Shown: positions 45,428-57,900 of the stretch, piece by piece | Position numbering within the stretch: the first letter of the stretch is position 1 | How the letters are laid out: the number at the start of each line of letters is the position of its first letter | Origin: Atrichornis clamosus | Lineage: Eukaryota > Chordata > Aves > Passeriformes > Menuridae | Assembly (NCBI GenBank): GCA_013400975.1 | Contig: WBMZ01014195.1 | Span: 1 to 64,000, forward strand | Direction of reading: 5' to 3' | Length of the DNA: 64,000 nucleotides | Position numbers and translations under genes: made by a program | The notes under the pieces: generated by a model | Databases searched by the model: none | Told to the model about the DNA's origin: nothing | Seen by the model: the letters and a program-made list of their open reading frames with translations, nothing else

Positions 45428-47824
45428 ACTTCCCCATAAAACCTGCAGATCACTGCGAGTCTATTGGAAAGAACTGAGCTTGGAGATGAAAACCCAAACC
45501 CTCCTGGCCCAGAGGCTGCAATAAACTTTATTTTGGTGGATTTTAATCCTTTAAAAGGAGCGTGGCAAAGAAAAGCCCTGTTTGTAGAAATAGGGAAACT
45601 GGGACACAGTACAGGGCCAGGAATTGATAAATCCTGGCCAGGTCCAATATTCCACATTTATTGGAGGATTTTGGAGCTCACTGCTGTCATCTTGATGGAA
45701 TAAATCAGGTGCTGGTGGCAAACCAGTGGGAAAATAATCTTGTGTCCAGGGCAACTTTGCCTGCCTGGATCAGGGGAGGGAACTGCTGGAAAGGTCAAGT
45801 TCATCCCCAAAAACGCAATTCCTTGTTTTGACACAGTTCCCCCTTTTCTGGAGGCAAAGAATATTTTCCCACATAAAGCTGTGTTTTGCTCATTAAGAGG
45901 AGATGCTGCTTTGCTGCTTCAAATATCCCAATAAACGTTGGATAAATAAATTATGAAGGAGATGTTTAATAAATGATATTTACAGGCACCCTCAGCAGGT
46001 CCCTTTGGCCCCGTGGTGAAATTTAGAGGATGTCCAGGAGCACCAGGAATTTCAGATGAAAATAAACTCTCCCCTTCCTCTCCATTCAATTCTCCTCCCA
46101 GTCCAGGTGCTTCTTTGGCACCCTCCAGGATCAGAAATACCCGAACTTTCTGACTTTGTTTTTATGGGAAAGCTGGAAGGAAAGCATCCACCCCCAGTGA
46201 CAATTTGCATTCAGTAAAATCCTGATTTTCCACGGATGTGTTCATTTTTATTGTGATCAGCTACAAGACCTTCCCCTCCATGAGAAAATATTTTAAAGGT
46301 CTCAGAAGGAGAATTTTGTGCTCATTTCAACTCAAACACCAATAAAAAGCAAAGAGCCTCCACTTTCCTCAGCCTGTTTTCCAAGCAGGGAAGGGCTGGA
46401 GCTTTCTGGGCCCAAGGACTTTGCCTGGGTCCTCTCTTCGGCCATTTCACATTAAAAAGTGGTTAATTAATGAAGCCTGGTTTAATTATATCCCCTCCTC
46501 ATGCTACTGTAAAATTCCACAGGCTCTAAATGAATGGAATTAGAGTGTTTGATCCCCATTTTCCCTCTCACTCCATCCCCCAGCTCCAAATTTCCTCTTC
46601 CCCACCTCATAAAAGGCTTTTCTCCCCAAGAAATGCTGTTCCTGCTTTACTGATGGGGTCAGGACCTTTCTTTTTCAGGTTTTTTTTTTCCTTTTTTAAT
46701 CCATTTTATTACCCCCAGGGAGGGAGAGTTTCCATCTGGGGAGATGTGTAATGCAATCCAAAAATAACAGCACGGCTGCTCCTTCCCTGTGCCCCCGGAG
46801 CCCTGGGAAGGGACCACCAGCACCCCTCTGGAATGATGGAGAGGTGGAGAGAAGTGGAAAACCCTGCCATAAAAAACCCATTCCCATTTTTATATATTAT
46901 GTATGTTACATCTGTGTTATATAGATTATATTGATTATTTATTTTTATATGTATTAAATATATTTAATAAAATTATTGTTTTTCTTTGAGAGGAAGATTT
47001 TTAAATATTTATTTTTTCATTTATTTATTCCAAAGACACCATTCCTGAGGATTATCTCCTAAAAGGACCCCTTGGATGTTCAATAATGAAGCAAGAGAGA
47101 CTGGGAGCATCTTTGCCCCCACAGAAATCCTGGCAACATCTGGGTTTGGGCTCTTTTCCTAAAAAACTTCTGCTTCAATGGAAATGCTGGACCAGACGCA
47201 CAGCAGAGCTGGACAGAATTTTCCTTGAAAAAATGGGGGTAAAAAGGGAAAACTCTTATTTGTTTCTATGCCAGCCTGTGTCCCACATCCCAAAGCCCGA
47301 GTTGTGCCCAGACGTGTGGGCAGATGTTGATAATTCACCTGATAATGGAAAAATCAATTTTTTTCCCATTTTAATCAAACTTCTGTACTTCTTCCTGTGC
47401 CTCAGACCCCAGCAGGAATTCCAGGCTCCCTGCAGGTAGGAGATCCCACCTGGGATCCCCCCAGATTCCCAAAGCTGGGGAGGAGGTGCAGGACAGCAGC
47501 TCCACCCTCACACTCAGCCCTGGCTCATCCCTCGATGCCAGCCAGCAGGAAGCAGGAATGCTTTATCCCCAAAAAGTTGGGGTTTGGCACTCCTCACTCC
47601 TGCCCCAGCCCATCCTTCCCTGCATCCCATCTCCCTTATCTCCTCTTTCCATTTGGCTCCTCTCTGGCACAGCCTCCCCCTCTCCCACCACCTCCCTTCT
47701 CCTCCAGAAAAGGGAAAACTTCTAAAAATTTGGGTGTCCTTTGGAATCACTGCATCCTGCAGCTCTGGCCATCCTGGGAATTACGCTGGGAATTGAGCAC
47801 CATCACTCATCCATCTGCATGGCC
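45428..47824. other. Unique non-coding stretch with an AT-rich block
   Basis: No gene is recognisable. From about 46886 to 47035 the sequence is strongly AT-rich (TTTTATATATTATGTATG, ATTAAATATATTTAATAAAA). TTAATTAATGAAG and TTTAATTATAT near 46462-46490 are homeodomain-like words. The string ATAGGGAAACTGGGACACAG near 45590-45609 weakly recalls a reversed MIR core. Confidence 0.5.
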
Positions 47825-47945
47825 ATAGAATCCTGGAAAAACAGGATCCTTTGGGGTGAAAGGGAACTTGAAGTCATGAACAGGGACACCTTTAACTGGA
47901 GCAGGTTGCTCAGAACCCCCTCCAATGGGACCTTGAATTCCAGGG
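47825..47945 (-). mobile_element. CR1 LINE, degraded 3' end fragment
   Basis: The antisense order is kept but eroded: ATAGAATCCTGGAAAAACAG, GGGGTGAAAGGGAACTTGAA, AACAGGGACACCTTTAACTG, GAGCAGGTTGCTCAGAACCC, CCTTGAATTCCAGGGAATGA. It is clearly older than the copy about 330 bp downstream in the same orientation. Confidence 0.75.
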
Positions 47946-48275
47946 AATGATGCTCAGCCCAGCCCCAGGACATTCCTCTGCCAACCAGCAAAAAGGGCTC
48001 AGGGGGGAGCTGGAGGATGTGGAATTTAGGATTCCTTACCCAGAGCCCTTTGGACCATGGAACTGGTGTTGGGAAAATGCATTTTGATCCCAACCAACCC
48101 AAATCACTCAACTCCGCAAAATCTCCCAAAAGCAACCCAAGAACAGCCTTGGCTTTGGAAAACTGGTCCAGCCTGGGATCTCATCCCACAACCCTGTCCC
48201 AGGATTTCGGGGGTGCCTTGAGTCCTTTCCAGTCCACACAGAGGGGGAAAACAGGGAGGGCTGGAATCAAGAAAG
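47946..48275. other. Spacer between two antisense CR1 copies
   Basis: Nothing recognisable in these 330 bp. Confidence 0.55.
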
Positions 48276-48562
48276 TAGAATCCCAGAATCCCGGGATGGT
48301 TTGGGTTGGGAGGGACCTTAAATCCCATCCCATCCCACCCCTGCCATGGGCAGGGACACCACCCACTATTCCAGGTTGCTCCAAGCCCTGTCCAACCTGG
48401 CCTTGGACACTTCCAGGGATCCAGGGGCAGCCACAGCTTCTCTGGGCACCCTGTGCCAGGGCCTCCCCACCCTCCCAGGGAACAATTCCTTCCCAATATC
48501 CCACCTAACCCTGCCCTCTGGCAGTGGGAAGCCATTCCCTGTGTCCTGGCCCTCCATCCCAG
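48276..48562 (-). mobile_element. CR1 LINE, about 285 bp of 3' end
   Basis: Antisense CR1 with its tail repeat: AGAATCCCAGAATCCCGGGA, GGTTTGGGTTGGGAGGGACC, CTGCCATGGGCAGGGACACC, CCAACCTGGCCTTGGACACT, GCAGCCACAGCTTCTCTGGG, CCTGTGCCAGGGCCTCCCCA, GGGAACAATTCCTTCCCAAT, CTGGCAGTGGGAAGCCATTC. It is among the best preserved copies. The 223-codon plus frame (48346-49017) and 187-codon minus frame (48104-48667) that cross it are not genes. Confidence 0.96.
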
Positions 48563-51261
48563 AGCAGCTGCTGAGGACTGACCCAACTTGTGCCATGTGC
48601 TCAACCCCAGCCCGTCCACATCCCAGCAGGTGGGAAAAGGTTGGGAGAGGGATTTTTGATAATTCAATATGGCTTGGGCGATTTTTTGGAAAAGTGCTCT
48701 GGGAATGGCCTGTGGATCTCCATGAAGTTATTCCCCCTGGATATCCATCAAAATGCCCCCTGCGTCCTCTTCTCTTTCTTCCTGACCAAGGCTGGGAGAT
48801 GCCAGAGGGGTGGATGGTGGGAGCAGGCACAGAAATACATCCCAAATTCTTTCACAATCTACACAAAAAATACTGCCCGTGCCCTGCAATCCCTAGAAAC
48901 AGCCATTTTTGGGAAAAAAATGACATCCCTAACTGGCAAAGGTTTAATACTGATGGAAGGTACTCAATGAATAGGCAGAACATAAAGCTGTGTGTTTCCA
49001 GTGAAAAATTGGGATAGAATATGACAGCCAGGATGTTGGGGGGGAATATTTTATTATCTATTTATATATCAAGTTTATGTGTAGATATATATATATAAAA
49101 TACCTGTCAAATATTTAATATTTAAATTTTTTAATATTTGATATCTGTCATATATTTAACAAGCTACTCCCAAATACACAAAGAACGTGTTTTCTCTTTC
49201 TCCCCTTTGGTTGCAGCTTCCACGCAGGAAATAAAATTCAAATATTTTGCCCCTTGCAGCCAAATTAACATTTATTTATTTTATAAACATGTCTCGGACA
49301 GAAACACATCAGCCCTCTGGAAATCCAGCATCCCTCAGAGCTTCCAAAGCTCCCGGTAACATCCTTTTCTTTTGAAGTCGAAAGTGGGAAAAGTAAAGGT
49401 TGGGATAAGAGGCTGCTCCCTGCAATGCCCAGTTTCTCCTCCTGCTGCATCTCTCCTCCTTTGGCTTTTCCAAAGGGTTTGTTTTCCGTCTGGAAAGCAG
49501 CTTTCACTCCCTGCTTTTGTTCCAAAGGTGCAGCCAGAAAGATCCCAAACCTGCACGGCTCTTCTCATCATTGTGCTTTAAGAAAAGAAGGTGAAAAAAA
49601 GACATTTGGCCTTTTTCTCCTTATTTGAGTGAAAATAGCAGGGAAAATGTTCCAATTTTGGTGCTATTTTTGGAAGCAGAGCTGACCCTCAGCACAGCAA
49701 CACCACTAGAGGGCCCAGAAAGTGTTTCAAGTGATGCTGATGCCTTGTTTTATGTGCTTATCATTATATCCAGCACCTTAAAAATTCCTTGTGCATCCCT
49801 CAATCCTTCCAAAAAAATTGTAATTTAAAAATAAAAAAGGAACCAGCAGTTATTGGAAGGATTTTTATATAAAGGCTCCTCCAAGTCTCCTGTAACAGCA
49901 AATCCCACAAATTTCAGCCCCTTTTTCCAACTGCCAAGGGCATTAAATGAATTCATAATCTGTATTTGGGGGATATTTGTTCCTGTTTAACGTTGGTTGG
50001 GATCAATACAACTTGCATGGATGCAATTCCCCTTCCCAAGGTGGAATTCAGGCTGGGAGAGCCTCACACTGACCCTCCTGCCATGGATAATTCCTGGGGG
50101 CTGCAGGACCCCCCCCGCAGCTGGGGCTGAGACGTGATGATTATTTCTCCTGGGATTTTGTAAACAGTTTTTCCACATCCCTCTCTGAAATGAGAAAGGG
50201 AACAGCTCTTCCTGCCATTCTTCTCTTGGATATTTGGTTTTCAGCTTAGAAAACAGGGAGGTGAAGCCCCCACAGGAGTGGACTGGGGGTGTTCCAGCCG
50301 CGGAGGGAGGTTTCCAAGGAGGGATGTCGGGAGATGTTATCCCCAGCCATTAGCTGTCATCCCTAATTGATATCTGTGCCTCCAGCATCCTCTGCCCCTC
50401 CCAAACCATCCCTGTGCATTCCCAGGGGAGAGGCACTAAGAGCACAGGGACCCCATTAAGGACTGGAGATGGGAAATGGGATATTTCTGGGCAGGGTGAT
50501 GGGGGGAGGGCAAGTCCAGAGAGCAGAGCAATCCCCCAGCCCTGCTTCTGACCTAAGTTTGGGGATTTCCAGGGCCAAATTCATGGACATCTCTGTGCTT
50601 CCCCCAGCGATGCTCCAACAACTTCACATCCGGTGGTTAAACAACCCTTTCAGCTGGAGTGTGAATCCCAGGGGACAACATCATTCCCAGTGTGCCTCTC
50701 TGAAGGGCCAGAGTGGGAAATCCATGGACATGAAGGAATTCCAGCCACGGGCCTCCATCAGGAGGCAGCTCCCAGCGGAGCAGCTTCCTGAGCATCCCCG
50801 TGCCGGGGACCATGCCGGGCCTGGGGGGTAGGAAGGGGCTGGGCTCCCTTCCAGAGCCATCCTGGTGCTCCCGAGCAGCCAAGATGTTTCCTGGAATTCT
50901 TGCTGGCCCTGACCTTCGTTATCGAGGTGCTGCTGCTGGGCTATCGCTGACCTTCCCCACAAGCCCAGGCTGCAGCATCCCCCTCTATGGATTTATCTGT
51001 CCACGGATTTTGCTTCCTCTGACGTCTTTGGATCTGCTCGGAGCAGAGGTGGCTCTGTGGGGCTGGATGAGACAGAAGGGGATCATCGCAGCCTCCTGTG
51101 TCCTTGGGAACAATGTGCACAGATAACCCCAGGAGATGCTGGAGCAGGGTGGGGAATCCTGGCTGCCTCCAGTCAGCTCAGGAAGAGCAACTTCCATTGT
51201 CCACATCATCCATGAGCAGCTCCCAAATCCCTCAGTTCAAACTTACACTGGTACAAAGTCC
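48563..51261. other. Unique non-coding stretch with an AT-rich inverted repeat
   Basis: No gene is recognisable. At 49042-49160 the sequence is AT-rich, with GATATATATATATA and an inverted repeat, TCAAATATT (from 49107) against AATATTTGA (ending 49142). A run of eight C lies near 50109. Open frames are below about 120 codons. Confidence 0.5.
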
Positions 51262-51405
51262 TAGAGAATCATGGAATGGTTTGGGTTGGAAAGGACCTTA
51301 AACCTTATTTAGTTCCAACCCCTCCCATGGGCAAGAATACCTTCCATTATCCCAGGTTGCTCCAAGCTCCATCCAACCTGGCCTTGGACACTTCCAGGGC
51401 TGGGG
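51262..51405 (-). mobile_element. CR1 LINE, 3' end fragment
   Basis: Antisense CR1: AGAATCATGGAATGGTTTGG, GTTGGAAAGGACCTTAAACC, TTATTTAGTTCCAACCCCTC, CCATTATCCCAGGTTGCTCC, CCAACCTGGCCTTGGACACT. It retains the ATTTAGTTCCAACC segment absent from several other copies here, so it may belong to an older subfamily. Confidence 0.93.
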
Positions 51406-51716
51406 ATCCTGGATAAATTCAAGGTGTCCTTGTGAAGTGCTGAGGGCCTCAGTGTGGAGCAGGAGGAGTGATCCTTCCTCTCCAGCCTGTTGGGATGTTC
51501 AGGGTGATCCATGGTGGGATCTTAAACCACCCTGTTAAACATCAGCCAGACACTGGGTCCCCTGGACCCCTTCCACAACAGACCAGAATCCATGGATGTA
51601 TGCATCCCTTTTTGGGAAGTAGGAACCCCAGCAGTGGCAATGGGGAGCTGCAATTGCCAAAACCAACCCCAAAATTCCAGCTCACACAGAATCACCCAAC
51701 CCTGCAGAGAGCCCAG
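51406..51716. other. Spacer between CR1 pieces
   Basis: Nothing recognisable in these 310 bp. Confidence 0.5.
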
Positions 51717-51764
51717 CCTTTAAAGGACCCTTCCAAAGCACACTATTCCAAGATTCCATGATTT
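51717..51764 (+). mobile_element. CR1 LINE, probable 3' tail
   Basis: CCTTTAAAGGACCCTTCCAA, AGCACACTATTCCAAGATTC, CATGATTTTC follows the CR1 terminal pattern (TTTAAAGGTCCCTTCCAACC, then the ATTCCATGATTC tail) with several changes. Confidence 0.65.
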
Positions 51765-51846
51765 TCTGGGGTTCACCGTGTGGTTTGGGGAACACCACCT
51801 CCCCACAAGCCCCAAAACCCTGCAGAGATGACCACAGCCCCAAACC

Positions 51847-52090
51847 CCGAGTCTGAGCCGCGTCACAGCCCGCTGGGGTGGCCTTGGCCCTCGGCTCGTC
51901 CTCGCCGGCCTTTTCCATCCTCCTGCTGCCCATTGTTCCCAGAGCCCGGCCCTGACCCCGGGTATTTATAATCCCCCTTTCCGGGCCGGCATTGTGTGCG
52001 GCAGCCGGGATGAGCCGGGCCCTGCTCCTCACTTCCGCACCTTCCTGTTTACGGCGCTCGGGAGGAGCCAGGCCCGGCCACTCCTCGGAG
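51847..52090. promoter_or_regulatory. CpG-rich patch with a TATAAATA box: candidate promoter
   Basis: About twenty-one CpGs lie in roughly 240 bp of sequence flanked by CpG-poor DNA. TATTTATAA at 51963-51971 reads TTATAAATA on the minus strand, a strong TATA box, placed between CCGGG and GGGGG. CATTGTTCCC at 51930-51939 resembles a SOX site and CTGTTTACGG at about 52046-52055 a FOX site. If the TATA box works on the minus strand, a start near 51935 would be expected. A 138-codon minus frame overlaps (51682-52098) but is not recognisable. TATA plus CpG density is suggestive, not proof. Confidence 0.45.
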
Positions 52091-52887
52091 ACCTCCACAC
52101 AGCTCTGTTTATCCTTCCAGCAGTGATTGAGAGGGTGGCTTGGGATGCATCCAACGAATCCATAAAGCCCCTGAAATTTGGGAGAAGATGGGTTAACCCA
52201 GGATGAGACACCCTACCGCTGTTACAGCTGCGTCAGGCACTGCACCAGCTTCAAACCCTGAGTAGTTTGTTCTGAGACTGCTCAGGAAATAAAATCTAGG
52301 CTATCTCAAGTCCTTCTACCTCCCTGAAATGCTATGTGACCCCAACCACAGCCAGGCTCAGATTTGGGCCCCAAATGGACCTTTTTTTTCTCTCCTGGAA
52401 CAGGCAGTGTTGTAGCTGAGTAGGCCATGGTCATGCCTTGTTGCAGTCAAGCCTTGTTGTGTTTTATATTAATAAAGAGGAAAAAAATCTTCATTCTGTG
52501 CTGATAGCATGTGGGAAACAGTTTATTCCAGCAGGAGAGACCTTTTACCCAAACAGATTTTCTTGCTGGGGAAGGTAAATCAGCACTGACCAAGGGCAGA
52601 GCTGGTGCTGCCAAGAGCTCGCAGTGACCTCTGTGACAGAGCTGGGCCACAACAGGACGGGCCTTGGGCTTCTCTCTGCCAAAGGGATTCGCTTCAGGCT
52701 AGCAAAAAATAACTCGGTGTTCCTTGGGAAAAGGTGTGACAAGAAAATGTGACCTCACCCCACTTTCAATGGCTTTGCTGGGCCAGGTGGAAGAACGTGA
52801 GGGTTCCCCGGCCCTCACCGTGATGCTGCCCCAGCAGAGAGAGCTAAGACTGAGGGAAAAGGCATTTTTTCTCGTGCCAGAAAGAGG
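52091..52887. other. Unique non-coding stretch
   Basis: Nothing recognisable. Short frames only. AATAAAGAGG near 52471 resembles a polyadenylation signal but there is no transcript to attach it to. Confidence 0.5.
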
Positions 52888-53045
52888 GCAAAATGGCAAA
52901 AAGGAGGAAAACCAACCCTTGGAACAAACCTGTCCAGGTTTGATCAGTAGGGTGGGCAGAAAAAGGGTGAAATTGGAAAAAGGAGGAAAACCAACCCCTG
53001 GCTTTGCTCTGAACAGGTTTGATCAGCAAGGTGGGCACAAGGCTG
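52888..53045. repeat. 79-bp tandem duplication, 2 copies
   Basis: AAAAAGGAGGAAAACCAACC and then CAGGTTTGATCAGTAGGGTG recur 79 bp later as AAAAAGGAGGAAAACCAACC and CAGGTTTGATCAGCAAGGTG. The middle of the unit is more diverged (GGAACAAACCTGTC versus GGCTTTGCTCTGAA). It is probably an old local duplication. Confidence 0.9.
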
Positions 53046-54820
53046 ACCCGTTCCCACCATTGTCTTCTCTGCACTGCACAGGGGGATGATTTATCCCCAT
53101 TTTTCCCACTTGTTCTCCTAAAGAGAGATATCATCAAGCCCACAGTTTGCAGAGGTTACCCCAGGGCCAGACTCTATCCTGTGTCACCATCCTCACCAGC
53201 ACCCGAAGCCCCCCGGAGCAATCCCAGCAGCGGGAATTAAACAAAGCCAAACAAGAGCCTCCCAACCTTAATCTCAGCCTTGCACGAGCTGGGTGGAGCC
53301 AGCGCTGCAGGAAACCCCCATTCAGAGCCATTCATTAGTGCAAAGTGGATAAATAATTATGTTTGCTGACTGTACCCAGCCCCCAGCCCCCGGCTGCAGG
53401 TGGGGACGTCACTCCCGGTGTCCATTCATTCCTGGAGGAACACGAGTCGTTTCTCCCCCTCGGACGTGCACACAAACAATAGCCTTGACTCTTGGAGCTG
53501 CGACATTTGTGTGGGTTTTTCCTGATCCCAACCCACCGACGGAGAATCACCCCCTGAAATCCCACCTGCAGCCCGGCTGGGCTGTCACGTGTGCAGAGCC
53601 CACGGCTGTCACTGCGCATTTGTCCTTTATCTGCCCATGGCAGGCCAGGCAAACGTGTTCCCAGATGTTTCCGACCCCGGAGCCCAGCCCAAGGTTTTTG
53701 GGGTTTTGAGCATTGGGCTGTTTGCTCAGCCTGGCTGGCACTGGGACATCTGAAGGGAGCAGCTGCCTGCAAACATAGATTTTTTTTTTCCCCCAAAAAT
53801 AGGAAAATAAATGTAGAAAAAATTCCATACAACTCCTGTTAATCAATATCTAAAATAAAAATAAAATCTCATGTGATGTGTAATTTATTAGGTCATTGAT
53901 ATCACTATTTATGAGGACAGAGATGGATAACGGGAATCACAGTGGGATCACAACAGCATTAATTGGAGCTGGCCTTTGCAAGGAACTGAATTTCCTTTGC
54001 TGGGAATGGCAACACAATGGAAACCCAGCTAAAGGCTGGTGCATGCACTCCACAGGTTTCCCTGATCCCAGGCAGGGAAGGGATAAAACATCTCCCAGAA
54101 TGGCTTGGAATGTGTTGGTTTTGGCAGAACTAGAACTCACAAGAAAAATAAATATTTTTTTAAAAAAATTTAGTTTTCAATTTTAATTTTATTTTAACTC
54201 TAAAGCAAAATATTTTCCATGGAAAGCCCATGTGTGGATGTCACTGGCTCTAGAGCAGAGCTGGTGAACCAGATCCAAAGCATCCCACCCACAGCCTGTG
54301 CCAGTGTGGGCTGAGGCTCCTCAGTGCTGGGATTATTTTCTTCTCTTCCAGACCTGCTCCAGGCAGGGCAAACTGAGCAAAAATCCCACCCTGCATCACC
54401 TCCATCCCCAAAAAACCTCCTGCAGTCCAGCAGCAGCTGGGGAAGGGATTCCTTGCAAGTGTTTTTTGGGGTAGAACTTGTGCCTCGAGGAGCATGGGGT
54501 GCTGTGATGGGAGAGGTTCCAGCAGTGTGGATTTTCTCAGGACAAAAAGAAGGATGGTGCTGGTGACCTGCCTCACATGAGCGGGAAATTGGTGGAGATG
54601 GAGGTCCACATTCCTTCCAGATGGCAGCCAGGAAGTTTCTGGAAGTGCTGTGACATCCCACCATGGGTTACACCAAGTATTTTCTCTACATTAATTCTCC
54701 CTTTGGATTTTCCTGAGAGACCCCCTACACAAGCCCCAAGCAGTGCTGATGGTCCTGGTGTTTTCCCTCATTTGGAGGGAAAATATAGTTCCTACCTTGA
54801 TCAGAAGTCTGCAATCAGAA
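53046..54820. other. Unique stretch including a motif-rich, repeat-free patch
   Basis: No gene is recognisable. The patch 53370-53650 carries GGACGTCAC (near-CRE, GACGTCA at 53405-53411), CACGTG (E-box, 53586-53591) and AAACAATAG (SOX-like). It is spanned by open frames of 116 codons plus and 165 codons minus without known domains. AT-rich sequence lies at about 53780-53910 and 54140-54200. Confidence 0.45.
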
Positions 54821-54985
54821 AACCACAGAATCACGATGCGTTTGGGTGGGAAGGAACCTTAAAGCCCACCCAGTTCTACCCCCTGCCACCTTCCACTATC
54901 GCAGCCTGGCCCTGGACACTTCCAGGGATGGAGCACCTCCCACCTCTCTGGACAATTTTGTGCTGGAGTTTTAACACCCTCATTG
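54821..54985 (-). mobile_element. CR1 LINE, 3' end fragment with internal deletions
   Basis: Antisense CR1: CACAGAATCACGATGCGTTT, GGGTGGGAAGGAACCTTAAA, CACCCAGTTCTACCCCCTGC, CTGGCCCTGGACACTTCCAG, GATGGAGCACCTCCCACCTC. The CATGGGCAGGGACACC block and the GTTGCTCCA block are missing. It is moderately old. Confidence 0.86.
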
Positions 54986-57900
54986 CCAACATCTTCATTC
55001 AGAGCAGATAAAATCCATCTCTAATTAATAAGGGAAGCAGAGAGAGAGAACGGGGTTACACATTGATAGTGTGATTGGAAAAACCCCACAGTTCCTCCAC
55101 ATCCAGAGGAGACTTCCCAGAGCCTTCCTGCTCTATGGCCATCAAGCCCCACTGGGTTCATGTGGAACAGCTAAAAAAATATGAATTAAAGTGATTGGAA
55201 AGGGAATCCCTTTATTTTGCTGGTTAGTGGGAGCTACAGGCAGTGGAATTTCCCTTTAATTATATTCAGGTCATTAGAAAGAAACACCCCGAGCTGGAAG
55301 GTTCTTATCTCAAGGCCATCAAGATAAGGGGTGGACAAACACTAAGGGTGCAGGTCACCACGGTTGCTTTGAGATGACACAGGGACACAGCTCCAAAATC
55401 CATGTCCTGAAATCACTGGAGGAGTGTCAGAGTGCTGGGAGGAGCTGGTCCCACGTCCTCACCACGCTGAGCCAGCAGGGCTGGGCTGCCTGGGCACAAA
55501 CAGGGACACAGAGGTTCCCTCTTCCTGAGAGGAAGCAGGAATCAGTCTGAGCTCATGGCTATGACACCCCTGATCCATTGATCTCGGATCATCCCAAGTC
55601 CCTGGAGCTGCTGGGTGTCCAGGTCCATCCCTGCAGAGCCCCCGCTGGCCCGTGCCCAGAGCCCCACGGAGCCTCCCCAGCGCTGCCCCGGCCCTGCTGT
55701 GGCTCAGGAAACCAGAGCCGAGTTTGGAAACTCAGCAGCTTTGGTCAGGCTGCCTTTTGTGCAGGCAGGACGTGGAAACAAGGACATGGCAGGCGACTAA
55801 ACCACGTCCCAAACCATGGCTGGATTCACGGAGCCCACGTGGTGCCACACTGCCCACGCAAAGCCACCCGTCAGCACATAGGGACACTGGGGCAGAGCCT
55901 CACAAGGGCCCCAGTGGGGCCTGAAACCCTCCCCGATCTCCTCATTTCATTTAGAGCAACACCTTCATCCTGTGTGTGGGCCAGGCCGGTGGCTCTCAGC
56001 GGACACAGGCTGCTTGGGGTTTGTTTTGGAATATAGGGAGGTTTCCCAAGGGTTTTGGCTCCTCAGGGATGCTGCTCGGGGGCTGCTCCTCACCTCGGTG
56101 CAGCAGAGAGCAAAAGCTTTGTGGGGAACACCAACATTCCCTCCCTGGGCTTGGCCCTGCCATTCCTGCTGCCTGAGAGCACCTATTAATTCAAGGATAA
56201 ATTATGGATGCTTAGGATGGTGCTCCAGCACTTGCAGAGGGGACTTCAGCACAAGTATGGCAAGAAACACCTGGAGAATCCATGATAGATGCTTCAGCAT
56301 GGCTCCATGGAGCGTTTCGAGGATCAGGGACTTATTTTACCTTATTTTATGAAAAGAGATATCATTTATAGGATGGGTTTTCCTTCCTATGAAAAGATCC
56401 CTGCTGCCCTTCAGGACAGGATGAAGCTCCAGGGTAAACACGATGGTTGCAGAGATTTGATGGGAAAAAGGATTTAGAAGGGATCAGCTTTCCCAGGGGA
56501 ATCTGAAGTTATCTGGGAGATGACTTTTTTTGCCTTGGTGTGGGAAGATGGATCATTTATAGGATGGACTTTCCTTCCTACAAATGGACTAGGAGGAGTG
56601 GGAGAGCTCTGAGCACTTGGGGTGAGGACAAACAGGAGATGTGGGCAGCGAAGACGGGAAGAAGCCAATGACATGGATTTGTGGACATTTCAAAGCTGGA
56701 AAATTGGTGGATATACCAATCCCACAAGTACCCATCCTTTTTTCCCCCATAAGATGCTCTTTTCCCTTCCTTTTAATATAATTCTGGCTTTTAGGTGTTC
56801 ATTATAACAACGTGCCCAGCAGATGAGTGTCTGCACTGGGAGCCATCCAAAATCCATCACAGAGATCTTTTTAGCGGACAAGCGTGGAAAGAAGGGAGTC
56901 TTGGTTTGTTTTCCAGCATTTCCTTGTGTTTTGCAGCTTTGGTGAATATAAAAGTCCCCAGGAAGTTTCCCTGGTGCTGTTGATCCCTTTCCATCCACAC
57001 ACTCAGCACAAGAGGATGGAGAAGGACCAAGGTCTGCCAAGAGTCATCCTCAAATGGGAGACGTGACCTGCCAATACTGATACACCATGAATGACAGCAA
57101 AAGGGGCCTTGGGAAAAGACGAAATCCCAGAGAAATGAAGGAGTAAAGGAGAAGACAGCTGGGATAAAGCCTGGTGGATTCCCCATCCCCTGCAGCCCTC
57201 GGGGCAGCACCATGTGGTGCTCCAGGCGTTCTGTGCTCAGCCCAGACATAAAGAATAGGTTCATTTGGGACGTGTGGGATGGATTTCCTCCACAGGTCGG
57301 TTTGGATTGTCCCACCAGTGTATTCCATCCTCTGAAGCTGATGGATCTCCTAACCCAGGCCTGCTAAGCTAATTAGAGCTGCTTACACTTCCAGCTAATA
57401 AAGAATTTGTCATTTCTAAAGCACCTGGGAGTTTTTCTTCAGCTTAACCCAATCACGCTGACAATTCCTGCAACCAAAGAGATTCCCAGAAGCATTTTTT
57501 GCCAGAGGTAGGAAAAATCTGATTAGGCAAGATGATAAAACTTGAATTCCTGTAGTTTTCCTGGCTGGAGCATGGATGGATGGAAATGATGTGTGGCTGC
57601 ATTATTCCAATATCACTCCCAGCAATATTCCAGTGCCAAGCAGCAGCAGGGATGGAACTTTGAGGAAATTTGGGGATTAAAAGTGCAGAGACCTCTTGGG
57701 CACTTGGGTTCAAGGGGTTTCATAATTTTGTCTTCTCTTTAATCCAAATCTTGCTGAGCTGGGGAGGATTCAAGACCACCTACCTGGGTTTTGGTATTTA
57801 TTTATCTCCCACATGTTTAATTCAACAAAGCAAAAAGAAACTGTCTGGAAGTGTTGCTGCATCCAAAGGTTTTTTCCCCCCCTTCTATCTTCCCTTATTT

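Noticed and set aside
48346..49017. 223-codon plus-strand frame
   Set aside because: The first part is antisense CR1 sequence.
51994..52206. 70-codon plus-strand frame downstream of the TATA-like box as a first exon
   Set aside because: No recognisable protein, no clear splice donor, and the TATA box reads better on the minus strand.
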